NCBI GenBank assembly: GCA_964059195.1
Contig: CAXKWD010000005.1
Coordinates: 43,167,825-43,231,824, forward strand
DNA from: Ectobius pallidus
Lineage: Eukaryota; Arthropoda; Insecta; Blattodea; Ectobiidae
Length of the DNA stretch: 64,000 bases
Direction of reading: 5' to 3'
The translations under genes were made by a program, and so were the position numbers. This document shows, one piece after another, positions 35,023 to 48,302 of the stretch. The notes beneath the pieces are model-generated. The model did no database searches. It was not told where the DNA came from and saw only the letters and a program-made list of their open reading frames with translations. Within the stretch, counting starts at the first letter, position 1, and each line of letters opens with the position of its first letter.

Positions 35023-35304
35023 CAGAGATGCCCAACCTCTTCTTTTACTAGCTAATGACGTCACATTATCGATTTACCCCACCTCCTTCGTTCTGTCCAT
35101 GGCAGTGCATGATTGCATTTCCCTTTCACTCACTCACTCGTTGACGACAATGGCAACATATTCTAGGAATACGCTTTTGTTTGGTTACCTTGGGATATGC
35201 CATTGCAATCAGCAGTCACTGAGGGAGTTAGTGAAAAGGAAATGCGAAGGAGGTGGGGTAAAGCTACAGTGCGATGTCATTAGCTCGTAAGGTTGGCATC
35301 GGTG
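35023..35304. mobile_element. hAT-like MITE, 'cagagatgcccaacc' terminus
   Basis: The left arm (cagagatgcccaacc, then agctaatgacgtcac and ttaccccacctccttcg) is mirrored at the right (cgaaggaggtggggtaaa, then gtgcgatgtcattagctcg and ggttggcatcggtg). The inverted similarity covers about 90 bp per arm. The flanks gtcttacg and tttttaag agree at 5 of 8 positions, a decayed 8-bp duplication at best. The 92-codon frame that overlaps it is fortuitous. Confidence 0.65.
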
Positions 35305-35478
35305 TTTTTAAGTTTATACTTTATTTTACAATAAACAAAAAATTACAAAAATTTACTTTTCGTATATAACATGTTCTGCCTTACTGTAAATAATATTAAC
35401 TCATATTTTTCTATGTTTTGTAAATAAATGTAATTCGTGTAAATAATTATTTTAGTCTAAGTTACTTCACTGTATAGA

Positions 35479-35582
35479 ACTGAACCGCCCCCGAGCACAA
35501 GCTTTGCTTCTTCGGGTGGCATTCGAAACCACATTTGTATACACTTATATTGTAATTTGTAGCAATAAATTGAAATTGAAAT
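35479..35582 (+). mobile_element. LINE 3' tail
   Basis: The stretch gagcacaagctttgcttctt, then ttgtaatttgtagcaa and a tail aaattgaaattgaaat, has the form of a short LINE 3' end with a simple-repeat tail. No coding part is attached. Confidence 0.5.
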
Positions 35583-37264
35583 ACTTAAAAAGTTAAAATT
35601 TATTTTGTTTTTAGGACTTTCAGGAATACGTTGACATAATCATCACTAGGAAATACCGATCTTGAGATGTGAAAATATACGGGAAATCAACTCCGTGTTA
35701 CGTTAATTATCCATAGGCCTAATAGTAAACTTTGACTAAATCTGAAGCATGTAAATAATTGTAGAACTGAGCTATCACATTAAATATGAATGATTCATTG
35801 GTTGCTGGGAAGGAAATATTAAAGTTCAAAACTTTTAAAAGGCTTGAAACCTGTTTGTCTTCCTTAATACTATATAAATTAGATTCAACTAAGTAAAAAC
35901 ATAATCAAACATAAAGTGGATAATGGAAATAACTTCTGAGAGAAAACAGTGGAAATCTATATTATCTATAGGCGGTGGGCAAGTACTCCTGATGCCTATA
36001 TGTTTTTGGCTACGACAATATTAGTTTTTAATACTCCACGACAAACTTTGCTACGCATTTTGAATGCTAATGAACACTGCAGGAATCACGTTTGAACGTA
36101 AAAGAAAAGAAAAATGGCATGTCCCTCTCAGTTTGCTCTCCGAACTCCTCACCCTATCCACCATGTTTCTTCACTCTGTAGGAAAACCCAATTATTTGGT
36201 TGACAAATTGCCGCTATATTATATGAAGCAAAGCTTCTGTCAGACCACGAATTTTAATGGATTTTCTTTAGTTTTAGAGCACGTCGGAACACACAACAGT
36301 TACTTTGAGATGGAAAGTGCTTTGAAAAGTTACTCTACACTCTTATTAAAAAACACGCGGCGGTATAGAGGATGACATTTTTTCAGAGTAGAATTTCATA
36401 TACCTCACTAATCTGAAGGTTTTATTCTGGGTTAAAAAATATATATATTATATATAATTTTAATATACTGATGAAATACTACATAATATTTTTAGCGCTT
36501 TGCAAATACTTATCTGTTATGTACTAAATCTTAAATGCCGTATGGGCTGTAACACTCCTAGTCACAATTGAGTAAATAATTCTGCTTTCAAACATTGACT
36601 AATTATTGAAAACCCCACTTTCAGACTTAAGACTCTTTACAACCAATTCTCAACTTTTTTTGATTAAAATACGAATGTGAAAAGCTCTGAAGTTATGTTG
36701 GGCTCAGTTACATATTGCCCACGTGCAGCTCTGTGTTCGATACACATACAAGCAAGAATTTACTAAATATTTTCATTCACCTTGCGTTCCATTTGTGCCA
36801 TGTTTAAACACAGCTTATTTCCAACAGTACACTGAACTAAAGTAATTAAGTAACCCAGTTAACGGTATCAGTGACGCCAGAGATAAATTTACATTGAATT
36901 TTAATTTGATTTGGCTTAAAAGTTTTACAGTTCTGATTTCTTTAGATGATATAACACCTATTAAAACTACTGTTCTATGTGACTCTTCCTGCTAATGTAT
37001 ACTTCCTTTAATTATGACAGTATTATCACAGTAGACGTGATTATAATGCCATTAGCCCCATATTTGTTTATCAAATGCTTCGGATTCTACAAAATGCCTT
37101 TATTTATATGAATCAAAAGAAGTACGAACTGTTCTAAAATAATTTCTAAGTTAGTTTCTAGAATGAAATTTCAGAATTGACTTAGGGAATGACATACGGT
37201 AGCCTACCTTATGCACAGAAAGAAAATGTATAATCTTTAGAAAGGGATTAATTTGAATATTTAC
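35583..37264 (-). other. Neuroligin intron (downstream of the exon on the minus strand)
   Basis: Being on the donor side of the neuroligin exon, this is intronic sequence. No further exon was recognised below the exon; the next coding segment should begin at a codon boundary. Confidence 0.6.
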
Positions 37265-38052
37265 CTGTGGATAGTCCCCGAACTTGGTCTGGTAGTCGAA
37301 CACATAGAGATAAGAATTTCTTCGAGCTGCAGAATGCAAATCCGCCGTATGCACCACAGGTGCCACCACTTGTGCGTCACTTAATGCCTCCAGAGTCTCA
37401 TCCCTGATGTTGATAGGATGCTGCACTGGTCTCTCCCAGTCTGTGTACTCATTCACAATCGTGGCGAGGATCTCAGAGAGATGAAACCGGTATGTGTTTC
37501 TGACAAAAGTCCTCAGTATCCTAGATCTCCTGTCCGCCTCAATTCCATATTGCACATCCTCACCAGAGAAAGCAAAATAAGCTTCAGCCTTAACTACCCC
37601 GAGCAATAGATCGTATCTTGAGAGTTTCGACACCACTGACTTTCTCAAAAGCACGCTGTTCAGCGTGTTGAACCCTGACGTGCTGCCGGAATTTGAGCCA
37701 CTAGAAACACCCGAACTACCACTGGTACCCATATAGTCACCGTACCTTGAGGAACTATCGCCATTGTTGCTTGAACTACCACCTCCCCCTCCAGGGGGTT
37801 CGCCATTGTCGATGACTACGCCGTCAATGGATGGCCCAAACGCTGAAGAGAATTCAGGTGCTTCTATTGGTGTTCCCAGTAGCGCTTCTAGTGGACGTTC
37901 TCGCAGACATTTGAGCAGGTGTGGGTGTGGCAGATCAGGAGAACAATTTGCATGTTTTGCTACTTGCTGCGCATACCGGGCGGGATTCTCTACCAGGGCC
38001 CATGGGCTCAGCCCTGATCCACTCATCAGCACGGCTCTATGGAACAACAGAC
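37265..38052 (-). CDS. Neuroligin, internal exon (carboxylesterase-like domain)
   Basis: Neuroligins are postsynaptic adhesion proteins with a catalytically dead cholinesterase-like ectodomain that binds neurexin. This 788-bp exon follows a polypyrimidine tract and AG at 38053-38054 and ends before GTAA at 37264-37261. It enters in the second base of a codon and leaves at a codon boundary, giving 262 residues. Residues 1-11 (LLFHRAVLMSG) lie just after the nucleophile elbow of the fold. Cys36 and Cys48 match a conserved disulphide loop; GPSIDG is at 73-78; Glu156 in GVVKAEAYF aligns with the esterase triad Glu. The end, YVFDYQTKFGDYPQ, is typical of insect neuroligins. Residues about 82-129 are a Gly/Ser/Asn-rich linker absent from vertebrate neuroligins. 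No partner exon was recognised within the window, so introns exceed 25 kb on either side. The family call is firm; which neuroligin paralogue is not known. Confidence 0.93.
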
Positions 38053-39239
38053 CTGAAACAAAAAACAAATTTATGTATCAGTATTAATTTGTAATTTCTA
38101 GCTATCTATAGGCTACTAAGCAAAAATAATTTATTTTGTAATTAATGTCATGCAACCTACACATGTCAATTAGTGCATTATTCTGAAGTCGTTTAAATAA
38201 CGTTTCGATAACTTTTCACATAACTGGTATTATGCTAATTGGACGGTAATTACAACATTAGATGATTTAAGCCCGTTTTAAAAACAGAATCCAATTAGAA
38301 AATTAAAAAGCATCTGTAAAGTACAAGACGCGGTACAATAACTATAAATACCATGTTAATAACTCAGAATTAAAGGTTGGAGCAATGTTGAAGGTTTTAC
38401 TATTAATGTCGCAAACATCCAGACAGCATCTGTTCGTAAGTTAGAAAAAACTTCTTCCATTCTCACACATTCAAATATAAATTAAACTTGCAGATTATGT
38501 TAAACCATTAATGTAAGGAGCATCGTTATTGGATATCAAGTAATTGAAAATTTCGTCAACTTTATGTATAAAGAAATTATTAAAATTTCACGGTCTAATT
38601 CAGAAACAACTTAGAATTAGTATTGACAATATGAGAAAGAATTGGACAGGCAGGTTTAGACTTGTTAACAGAACTGTTTATTATACTGTACTTCAATAAT
38701 AATTTGTCTTACTTTGTTGCATGAACTTTCTATATTTTTATTGGCATTAAATCCAGTCCTGTGTTTCTCCAGTCCACAACGAACACATAAATCCAAATAA
38801 AACATGCATGTTTTAATCTGCGGAGCTCGTTAGTGTACTACCTCTATTGAAGTACACTATTTTAACTTTATTCAGAGTCGCCAAATGGAGGGGGAGGCTG
38901 CCGGACCCAAGGGACTCGGGCCCAGCTGGGTCCCGGTGATGTGTTATAATTTTATGGAAAACTGTAAAAGTTTGATAAAATGTTCTGTTACACGAGTAAC
39001 GAGAAGAAAGCTCCACGGAGACGAGAAGAGGCAACTGACTGAATAAGGATGGTCGGCGGTGGGTCAGAGGCCCGCGAACAATACATCGTCGTGAGCCCTG
39101 ATTTTATTGTTACCGGTAGTTAAAGAAATTTGAAAAGCATTGTCTATACTATGCAATAAACTAACTTACTTATAAAATAATTTACTTTGTCGTTAATGTC
39201 ATCTAACCTACACATGTCTAACCAATTCGTTGTCTAAAA
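38053..39239 (-). other. Neuroligin intron (upstream side); short internal duplication
   Basis: About 55 bp at 38127-38180 (ending caacctacacatgtc) resembles 39170-39224 (ending ctaacctacacatgtc). 38870-39110 is a GC-richer block with an unclassified repeat look. No exon was recognised. Confidence 0.5.
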
Positions 39240-39242
39240 AAA

Positions 39243-40020
39243 ATGGATAAAATATATTTTACTGAACTCATTAATATGCCTATTATTGCCTCTGCCAATG
39301 GCGAGATGCTATCAAAATATAAACAAATGTCGTTCGACTGCGAGTTCTCCATGGATGAAGTCAGAACTGCTACCACTGTAGGCACTGCAGTGAGATCGAA
39401 ACGTTGGCACAAGTTCTATCCAGGCTATCTAAGCTAGGAATTTCTTTGCTCATCAAATAAGGAGCAACAATAGCGGCTGCTTTGAAGTTGCAGAATTACG
39501 ACATCCTATGAGGAGGTGCACTGCATTGCCATGGATGGAGCAACAGGAAGAGTGGACATCAATGCAATGGACAAAAACAGAACATCTGGTTTTATAATAG
39601 ACCCTACAGTCCACTATCAGACTGACAAAGATCAACCTATAGTAGTTGATGATGAAAAGAAAAAGAAATACGAACCAACCATTGAATATTTCAAGAACAA
39701 ATACTGTCTGAAAAATGTTGAAAGGTTTATTGGTTGTTAGTAGGGGAACAATAACAAAGTTCTTTATAAATTTTTGTAAACGTTTCTCATTGACAAAAGA
39801 CCTGTATCTGGATGTGGCATTATTGTCACTTAAAGGATCCACCCAGATATTAAGATACTATATAAGGAAAAAATTAACTTGATTTTCATCGCTACTATTG
39901 ATACTATTGATAGTTTTGAAAGTTCATGTAATTATGTATAAGAAAATAATATTGCTATTGTAGCCAATTCTTTGTATTAACAGGCAATCTCCGCTGAATA
40001 ATAATAATAAATAATAAATA
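39243..40020 (+). pseudogene. R2-like LINE 3' end: endonuclease-region remnant
   Basis: Three successive frames separated by stops or frameshifts give: 39243-39437 (a linker region), 39516-39740 (containing GRVDINAMDKNRTSGFIIDP followed by TVHYQTDKDQP and YFKNKYCL), and about 39747-39880 (ITKFFINFCKRFSL, then SLKGSTQILRYYI). The 'DP.V.(F/Y)E' type motif followed by KY.L and a tail like this is what I know from the carboxyl-terminal endonuclease region of R2-type insect LINEs. A 3' UTR with ggcaatctccgctgaataat and an (ataa)n tail ends near 40020. It is decayed and 5'-truncated. It lies in the neuroligin intron, opposite to the gene. Confidence 0.7.
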
Positions 40021-42959
40021 GCATTGTTATCATCAATAATTTCAACTGTAAAAAATAAAGCATTATGATCTGAGACTATTGTTGAAATGACAGAAATAGT
40101 TCATTTGTCGTCATGAATTCATTGTTGTTAGTGACGATAAACAAATTCCCATATTTCCTTTCCTACCAGGGCGAGTTGGTTTATTGTTATTAAATGCTAT
40201 TCCAAAACTACCACATAACGTGATAAGTTTATAATTTGTTCATCAGTATGTCTGAAGTCTACATTAAAGTCACCTGGCAGCACAATACTTTATTTTATAT
40301 TGTTCATAACACATGAATCAACAGATAAGAAGTATGGTTACTATTAACAGGATTTCTGTAAATATAAATTTTCAGACTTAAGCCAGTTTCATTTCATAAT
40401 AGGCTAATTATAATTTTATTTTGAATATACTAATTTCATTTTCGTGCCAAGATAAAGCTTTTGTTATTACATTATATAACACGTTTTGTCATATAATATA
40501 TTTGGCACTGTAGCATTAATGTTAACAATTTTATTAATAAATTATTGATTTAGTTTAATGAACACGGCTTGTTTTGAACTATTTCAAAGTAATTATTTTT
40601 GTTTTATTATTATAGGTATCCATGAATTTTGTATTTTGCAGGGTGAAAATTTACCATGTTTACCATGTTCCCTAATGTATATGGAAAAAAATGTCACCAT
40701 CAAGTGTTAATTCATGGTTTTAAATTGCAGCTGTCAGTGAATTCTCATTGTGAAATTCTCTTACGACATAAACCCCAATGGGACATTGCCAGAATTTTCA
40801 AAATCATTATTTGCGGCTTCTGTTATTTCCTGTTTAAAATAGACGATATTAGCAGTTGGAAATTGAAATCCTGAACACATATTGCACAAGGTTCGATGGG
40901 TAGAAAAATCTTGGTGACATGTCGTTTCAATATCTTTTATTTTCCAAGCTACGCAGCGTTGAGATTTTGGAAGCAATTTCTGTTACTGTGGGAGACCGAG
41001 AGAGAAAGAGAGAGAGATAGTGAAGGAAACCCGCTACTGCAGCTGACACGATCTATGTGCAATCGGTTTCACTCGCAGCATTCCAGTAGTCAAAGATTGT
41101 AGAATCCTCTCAAGTCTGTTAAGCTGAGGATCCTAGATAGCATCTGTGACGCAAAATCGAAGGGTTTGAAATCGCATTGCAGGACGCACTTTACGTATTC
41201 TCTTTGAAGCGCTCAACGTCTGTGTGGCGAAAGATGTCTGTCAGATTACATCAGTTCAATATGTCTTCTATCTGGTGCTGGTATAGTCAAATCTTCGCAT
41301 TGAACGGTTGTCTGAAAATGTTATTTTTTAACAGTTTTGTAACATTCCATCTATGTATATTTTTAAATTTATCCTAGGTATTACTAAGGAATACATAACA
41401 ATGAAATTACTTCACAAATTATTGTTGATTGGATATTTATATTTCATCAGTTCCATGGTGTGGGGCACCTAAGTCCCTTTACTAACATTCTTGTACATTA
41501 TTTTAGAAACCACAATTTGAAATCTGTTGGCCTATTAATATGTACACCTTCAGGTGTGAAAATTTTACTTTTAATATTAGGATTCTGTATCTGCAGCTAT
41601 ATATTAAGACATTTCACATGATAAAAGCATAATGAATAGAGGAGAAAGTGTGATGACTGAGGTAGTTCACTGGTTCCGCCGCTAGGTAGCAGTTACTCTG
41701 CTTGTGAGCCGCGGGAGCAAGATTACTACGGGCGGTATAGGAAAAATTGCAAACATTATTAAACAAAATAATACATTAATCTATTTCAAAATGACTCGCC
41801 TTATCTAAATTGAATTGTTAGATACTTCTGACAATTTTCGGGCTGCTTTACACGTCTTGGAAGATCTCATCTCCAAAAATAAACATGGCCGTGTGTAACA
41901 GTAATTTCTCAGATTCCAAGAAGCTTGACCGTAACATTTCGTTCCACATCTTTCAAAAAATCGAAGATGTTCACAAGCAATGAACAATTATATAATATAG
42001 GTATGAAACAGCTAAGGGATGATTTGATCTAATATTTTATTGCCTAGAAAATAGGGTAGATGGTATGTTAGTATAATTTGATGAGAATTTGTTAAAGAAT
42101 GTACATTTGTATAGAAATAACAACGTATAATTAGGGTAGAAAACAGCTAAGGGATATTTTATAAATTAATATTAATATTACATTGTATAGAATATTACTG
42201 AGTATTAATTTGTATTAATATTGTATTAATAGAAATATTATTTATAATAATATTAATTTTCTCCTGGCTGTATGGGGTAAGTTATGTAGGTGAAACACGG
42301 TCAAAAGTGTAGATATGTGTACAAATTATGTGAACAGAGATAATATAAACTAAGGGGTGGTTTGTGAATTGCAGGGCACGGAAAATTTCATAAGCAGCAC
42401 TACAAAAATAGGGCGCGTGATCTTTAAAATTGGCGTTTCAACATCCGATAAAGACGCACATACGCAAAAATTGTTTTGCAACGCATTCTACATATATCAC
42501 ACAATATTTCAAAGCATTTTCCCTGATTTTTTCATAAACAAATTAAATCCTCTTGCCTTAACTACAGCCCGCTATTTGCTCAAACCCTCGACCATTCGCC
42601 GTTCGCTGTAAATTATGTGCATCTTACGTTGTTAAATTATATTATTAAAAAAAGGAACAAGATATTAAACTAATAAGACATTTGTTATGATAATTATACA
42701 TAAAAATTACTAACATAAGTGAACAGAAAATATGATAAATAAATAATCCAATAAATGCATAAATAAAAGTAGTGCAGACTTACTAAGTTAGAAAAAAGCT
42801 TCATTCACTCCCTTCCTCAGCGGGTCAATCTTGCAGTATGGGTACAAGTAGTTAGTTAATATGGTATTATTATTGAGACCACGAATAAATTATGTAAATT
42901 TTTTTACGTTATTGCTGGTATTTTATGGAAAAGATGCCTGCTAATACCTCAATACCATT
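40021..42959. other. No gene recognised
   Basis: AT-rich. The block 40890-41170 has a gagagaaagagagagaga run. Nothing else was recognised. Confidence 0.45.
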
Positions 42960-43345
42960 CTGATAGCTTTAGCTTTAGAGTATTTACTATTACTCGTTAA
43001 CCATTATAGATATATAGGTTGTACTCAATTTATAATAAGATCCAAATATTTCACTAAACCTTACACCCTTAATCTCTTTCTGGACACAAAAATAAAATAA
43101 TAAATGTCGCATAGTCAAATTTGCTTCACCCTCAACATTTCACGATCGTCCCACATCATTCAGAGAGCTGAGCGCCCGGAATAATTACCACTCAATTACT
43201 CGTAAACCATTCAAGATATAAAGGTGGTACTGAATTTAAAATAAAGTTGAAATATTTCCCTAAAACTTTCTCGCTTGAAGTTTTTACGGGACACAAAAAT
43301 GAAAAAAATTGTCGCATAGTCAAATTCCGTTTCACCCTCCATGAA
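42960..43345. repeat. Old tandem duplication, ~200-bp unit
   Basis: Both halves contain a variant of tactcgttaaccatt, then atatttcNctaaa and gtcgcatagtcaaatt followed by ttcaccctc (about 42985-43150 and 43195-43345). Many substitutions make it older than the 14.3-kb duplication. Confidence 0.75.
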
Positions 43346-46300
43346 TTTTGTGTAATTGGTGATGTTTATATAATGAAATAAAAACATTTATGTCCGCATT
43401 TTTTAAGTTTCTGTTTTAACCATCAGAAGGACTGTGTTGTGCAGATTATTTCTGCACAAATTTCACAGAAATAGGACCAAGGGTTAATTAAAGATTGCGA
43501 GTTTAATCATAAGATGCCAAACTATCATGACGCAGCATTGAGAAGTTGAAACGCAAACGAAGGTGCTGCCAGTGTTTCGGTGGACCGCCGCTCTCCCTAT
43601 ACCTACCATTGTATTAGCGGCGAAGTCATCACACTTTCTCATTCTATTCATTATGATAAAAGTTTTGTAATTGTTAGTCATTTCTTTATAACAATATAAT
43701 TTTCTTGTATTTTTTACTAGAAACTTGCAACCTGCGTAATTACTTCAAACTATGAAAGATAAAAACACGAAATTATTACCATTTTGTTGACAGAGGAATT
43801 TTTTAGTGCCTGATATTAAGTTTTCTTTGGTTACTTAATATTTAAATTATGTAGATTTATGTAATTCAAATATACTTTAGTTCACGTCATTATAAACAAA
43901 AATCTATAATACATACATATATAATAAGTTTCTCAATGTCAAGCACTAGAGAACATTTTCAAACTTCAAAATGACACGAAATTCATTTTGATACGATAAT
44001 TAGAAGAATTTAACATAATTGATACCAAGCGACTTTCTACTTAGGCTACGATTGAAGAAGACAGCAAAACTAGTATCAAAACACTACTTCAGCATATGGT
44101 TCCTCTTATTGCTAGTGGTATTAGTGACGTCTAATAATAATCGATATGGGAACTCCTAGCAGAGAGAGAAGAATAAAAGTACTGAAATTGGACAACTGAA
44201 TAAGAGGCGTGGAAAAATGCAGCTTCTTAGAAAAAGGCTCTGTGTAAGGAACTAGCTGTCAGAATTTAGAAATTAATATATGAAATTAAAGTGAACGAAA
44301 CTGTTCAATTGTACCTATGTCATTTTAAAAAAATGCATTTTTTCATACCATCTGGTTTCTTGGTGATACCCATGTTAAAATTATATAGTCCCTTTCAAGT
44401 TTCCATATCTCCTTCCGTTAAAACTAATCGATATTAAAATAAACCCACAGCAACGTCCGTGGAAAGCAAGCCTCGTTTAATGGCACCACTTTAGGCATCC
44501 TGGTAAAATGGTAAAGGTTCTGACTGCTAATCATAAAGTTATATGTCATTTCCCTCGGGCCAATGGGAATTTATCTTTTATAGATAGGTCTGGTCTAGTT
44601 AGTAAGTAAGAATTTGTATGTTCTGAATGATAAGTCCGAAATACACACACATAATACTTATGTGTGTGTAATTCCGACAATTATTGATGCAATTGTTTAT
44701 AGTATGTTGCGAAACTCGTGTGAGAAGTATGTTTTAACAGAATCAAGGGAAAGTTAGAAAAAGAGACGGACTATTTCCGATATTCTGTTATTCACTTCAC
44801 ACACTTGTATCGCATAGGTACAATCTTTTTTACGATGGTAAACATGAAACTACTTAAAAATGGTAATTAATTACGAACGGCTGTTCTCTAGCTGGACTGA
44901 GTACGCTGCACCAACTTTATAAATTAGTATAGTTTTAATCTGGGTGGCGATAATTACAGTGCCATAAAGAAATCGCTTCGCAGCTCTTGTGCAGGCGAGA
45001 ATCCGCTAAGAAACGGAATTCATGGTAGTTTTAGCGTGCACAATTATTTATGAAGCAAGAAAACAAATTAACATAAAACTCATCTATTTAAAGAAAATAT
45101 AGATCATGTTTACCGTTTTCTTGACGACACAAATTCACTCGCTTTAATTTACTTTCAAGAACTTTCATTAAAGATTTAATGTAAATACTGTGCCCCTTTC
45201 GGGTCACTCTTACATACGTCGGAAGCTTAGAACATATGATTTATGAAGTAGATCGGGTTTCGACCATTTTTGCTAAATCGGTTGACGCTACTGTTTAACA
45301 TCAAAAGCTGGGCACCCATTATTACAATAATGAAACATTGAACAGGTTAAATATGATTTACTGGAGAGAGATTGGAAATATATATATAGCAAAATTGATT
45401 TTTTCTGGAACAACTTCATTAATAGTTTTAACAGTTGAAATTATAACATGTAAGATAATATATTCTTGGTAACGAGGACCTTCAACCCTATGTACACTTT
45501 ATTTCTTGAATTTAACCATTGGGGTGACTAAAGCGGAAATCTATATACATATATTCCTTGTTGCATACAACAACCTTGAGCACGGGCGATGCACCACTAT
45601 AATTTAAATACACTTTGTTAAAAACCCCGTCTCCTAAAAATTCCCTAAAACCCCGACTAATTCCAATAAATAAGTACTGCCTGTTCCAGAACACCCTGTA
45701 GTTAATAGCTAGTATCCCACATGACTAGAAAAACCAGTAATCTTTAGTTTATCCATAAATATCAATCCATAAGGCAATCTCAATCCCTTAATGGGGTCTG
45801 TGCTGAAATTCTACACGCAAAAAAACCCACTCTAAATCATACTAATGTCGGATATCTGCCAAAGTAGTGAATTACTGTCGGAATGCCAGAGGACGTGAAA
45901 GAAGTTAGAAAACTGACGGACGTGATTTTACTAACTGAGAAAAAATGAGCACAAGCAATATTACATGAAATTTACATGGTGTAGGCGTAATTTCCAAGAT
46001 CCTAAACGTAACCGGTAATTAAATGATGACTGAAAATTTGTATAAATGTTCAAAACGGAAAATTTAGATAGCCAAAATGGGTGAGCACTGAAATAAGATT
46101 AAATTACTGCTTGCATTTGAAAGTGAATATGGAAAGGTCTCACCCAAGTATGCCGTACTCCTCGGACATCGTTGTTTCACGGCAGCAACGCCCACCAAAC
46201 CACTCGAAATCAGATTACATGTTCATGACGCGAGCACTGGATCCCAACTGCTGGCACATTTCAGCAGCCGAACCTCCCTAGCATTCCCACAGATGGCAGT

Positions 46301-47289
46301 GCGATCTAGTACCGCTTTTACAAAATATCGAGAACCACGCTGTTTAGAGTGGGTGAGTTTACTGATTCTACATCATTTTTAAGTTAATTGCAGTTGGCTA
46401 AATTTAATGAGTGTTTAAACTTTTAAATGAGCCGTAGTCACGGCTCAATAACACGTTATTACACATTAAAGTTATCGATTCAACAACAATAACAAACAGA
46501 TGCATATCAGTATTTAATATGGCCTACTCCGGTAATCAGAAAGGAAGGTAGGGATACATTCAACTTTCGCATGAGTGGCGAACATAATCAGAGCTGTAGA
46601 GAGACTTTTTGATGATGACACTGTAGTCTACATCCACGCATTCGCCGGCAGTCGCCGATTCAAGGTCATCGTAATCTAGCAGAATAATGAATTTCCGTAA
46701 ATAAATATTAAGGAATAAGAACAATTTAAGACAGATCAATATGAATATTATAATTTTCAACTAGGAAATATGATTATACTTGTATTTCATACCTGCAATA
46801 ATAGATATAACGAGAGTTTTAATGTCGCACCTATGCCGCAAATTACATTACCAGCACCGAGTAGCCTACTGAAGTTCGAGTTCCTACCATGCTAGCATGA
46901 ACAGGAAATGGATGAAAAAAATACAATTGTACAAATTGTATATTATGCAAAGAGCCTACAATATCCTATAATAAGAAACGAGTATGTTTTTATGAAACGA
47001 GCACAATAAATTTCATAATTTTCATACGAGCTTAATTACCATTATTGGAAAGCTGCATTTGACTTTTTTGTACGACCATAACTAATATCAAAGTTTTGTG
47101 TTACTAGATTCATCAAATAAATGAGTCCACTGATTTCTGCGATAAGCTGTTAGTAGGTTCTCAAGATGGCAGGTGATGGCGTGCAGTGAATTCAAAGCTT
47201 CTCTTTGTGTTCTAAACTCATAACAATTGAAAACACATGAAACGCACTCAATGTAGTATAATATTAAAATTAGCACAAACATATATAGT
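43346..47289. other. No gene recognised
   Basis: No coding feature stands out. The block 45500-45710 carries ccagaacaccctgta at about 45693, the inverse of the acagggtgtt seen at 24174, which may be the termini of an unidentified element. Confidence 0.4.
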
Positions 47290-47352
47290 GATGTCTGGGC
47301 TGGTTTTGAGAGTAATTTCTGACATTTTGCCAACAAAATTTTTGCCGCCGGA

Positions 47353-47364
47353 GCCGCCATCTTG
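47353..47364 (-). promoter_or_regulatory. YY1/Pho-like motif in left arm
   Basis: On the minus strand the sequence reads caagatggcggc, which fits the aagATGGCGGC core of YY1/Pleiohomeotic sites. It is kept in the right arm as well (50099-50110). Confidence 0.35.
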
Positions 47365-47849
47365 AAAAAACGTCAAAATTTTCGATTTTATTTCTGTTTC
47401 TGCCCATTATCTGCCAAAATACGCACCTGACAAATATGTTTTAATATTCATCCTAAAAGTAGACTACATTTGCTATAGTTTGAGATCAAATTGAGTTTTC
47501 TACCATGAATAGTTTCGGAAATACAGCTCTCTGAATTTCAGCAACATTTTGCAAAAAATTAAAAAAATCTGACCTTTCAACTAGTTTTTGCTCGCTATCT
47601 TCTAAATGACCAAGCCTTCAGTAAAATTTTGAAGGATAACTTTTAAACTAGAGTAAAGCTGAGTATTTTAACGTTTTGATACCTATTATAGCTCACCAGA
47701 TACAGAGGTATCTACAACTCCTCACATTTCAGAAAACTTATCGAAGGTACAAAAAGTCTAGTTTTGCCTAGGATATTCTAAATGGCGTTTCCCACAGTAA
47801 AACCCGTGTTGTCTTATAGTTAAATATTACATGGTAATTAACAACCAAA

Positions 47850-48231
47850 ACAGTATTTCCAAGAATTTATTAAGGAGTTCTTCCCGAGTGTCATCAAACG
47901 ACTGAAACAACCCTGGATAACTCCGGACTTCGCCACATCGCAGTTTCTAACGGAATATGGATCATTCTTAGCATATCTAGCCAGATTTAATTTAGCAGAA
48001 GATTCATTATGTTGCTGCGAGAACTGTGAAGATGATTCCATGAACCATGTTTTATATAAGTTACATGTGCCAGACATGAGGCGGCTCAGAGCGGCTGCGA
48101 TGACTGAAGACGAACCGTGGGCCCCGGGCTTAACCTTCTGGACAAGGAAGAACAACTTCGTGGCTTGTCTAGGGGAATAGCCTATGGCTCAGGGACCCTG
48201 AATAAATTCACATTGGCCAATAAAAAAAAAT
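47850..48231 (+). pseudogene. R1-clade-like LINE, carboxyl-terminal coding fragment
   Basis: A single frame without stops runs from about 47850 to the stop at 48178: FFPSVIKRLKQPWITPDF, then FLTEYGSFLAYLARFNLAED, the Cys/His cluster CCCENCEDDSMNHVLY and LTFWTRKNNF. It corresponds residue by residue to 7100-8115. A short A-run at 48223-48231 may be the 3' end. It sits between the left arm and the decayed gene of the surrounding element. No target duplication was found. Confidence 0.82.
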
Positions 48232-48302
48232 GATAAAAGACTAAGAAAACCAATGTAAACAGAAAATAATAAGAAAAGTTGGTGTAGGTACAGCATTTTA
48301 AT

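Noticed and set aside
35012..35290. 92-codon open frame
   Set aside because: It lies across both arms of an inverted-repeat MITE; the frame is accidental.
47088..47360. 90-codon frame starting MAAPAAK on the minus strand
   Set aside because: It starts in the left arm of the inverted-repeat element and runs out beyond it; the right arm has the same start but stops within 15 codons.
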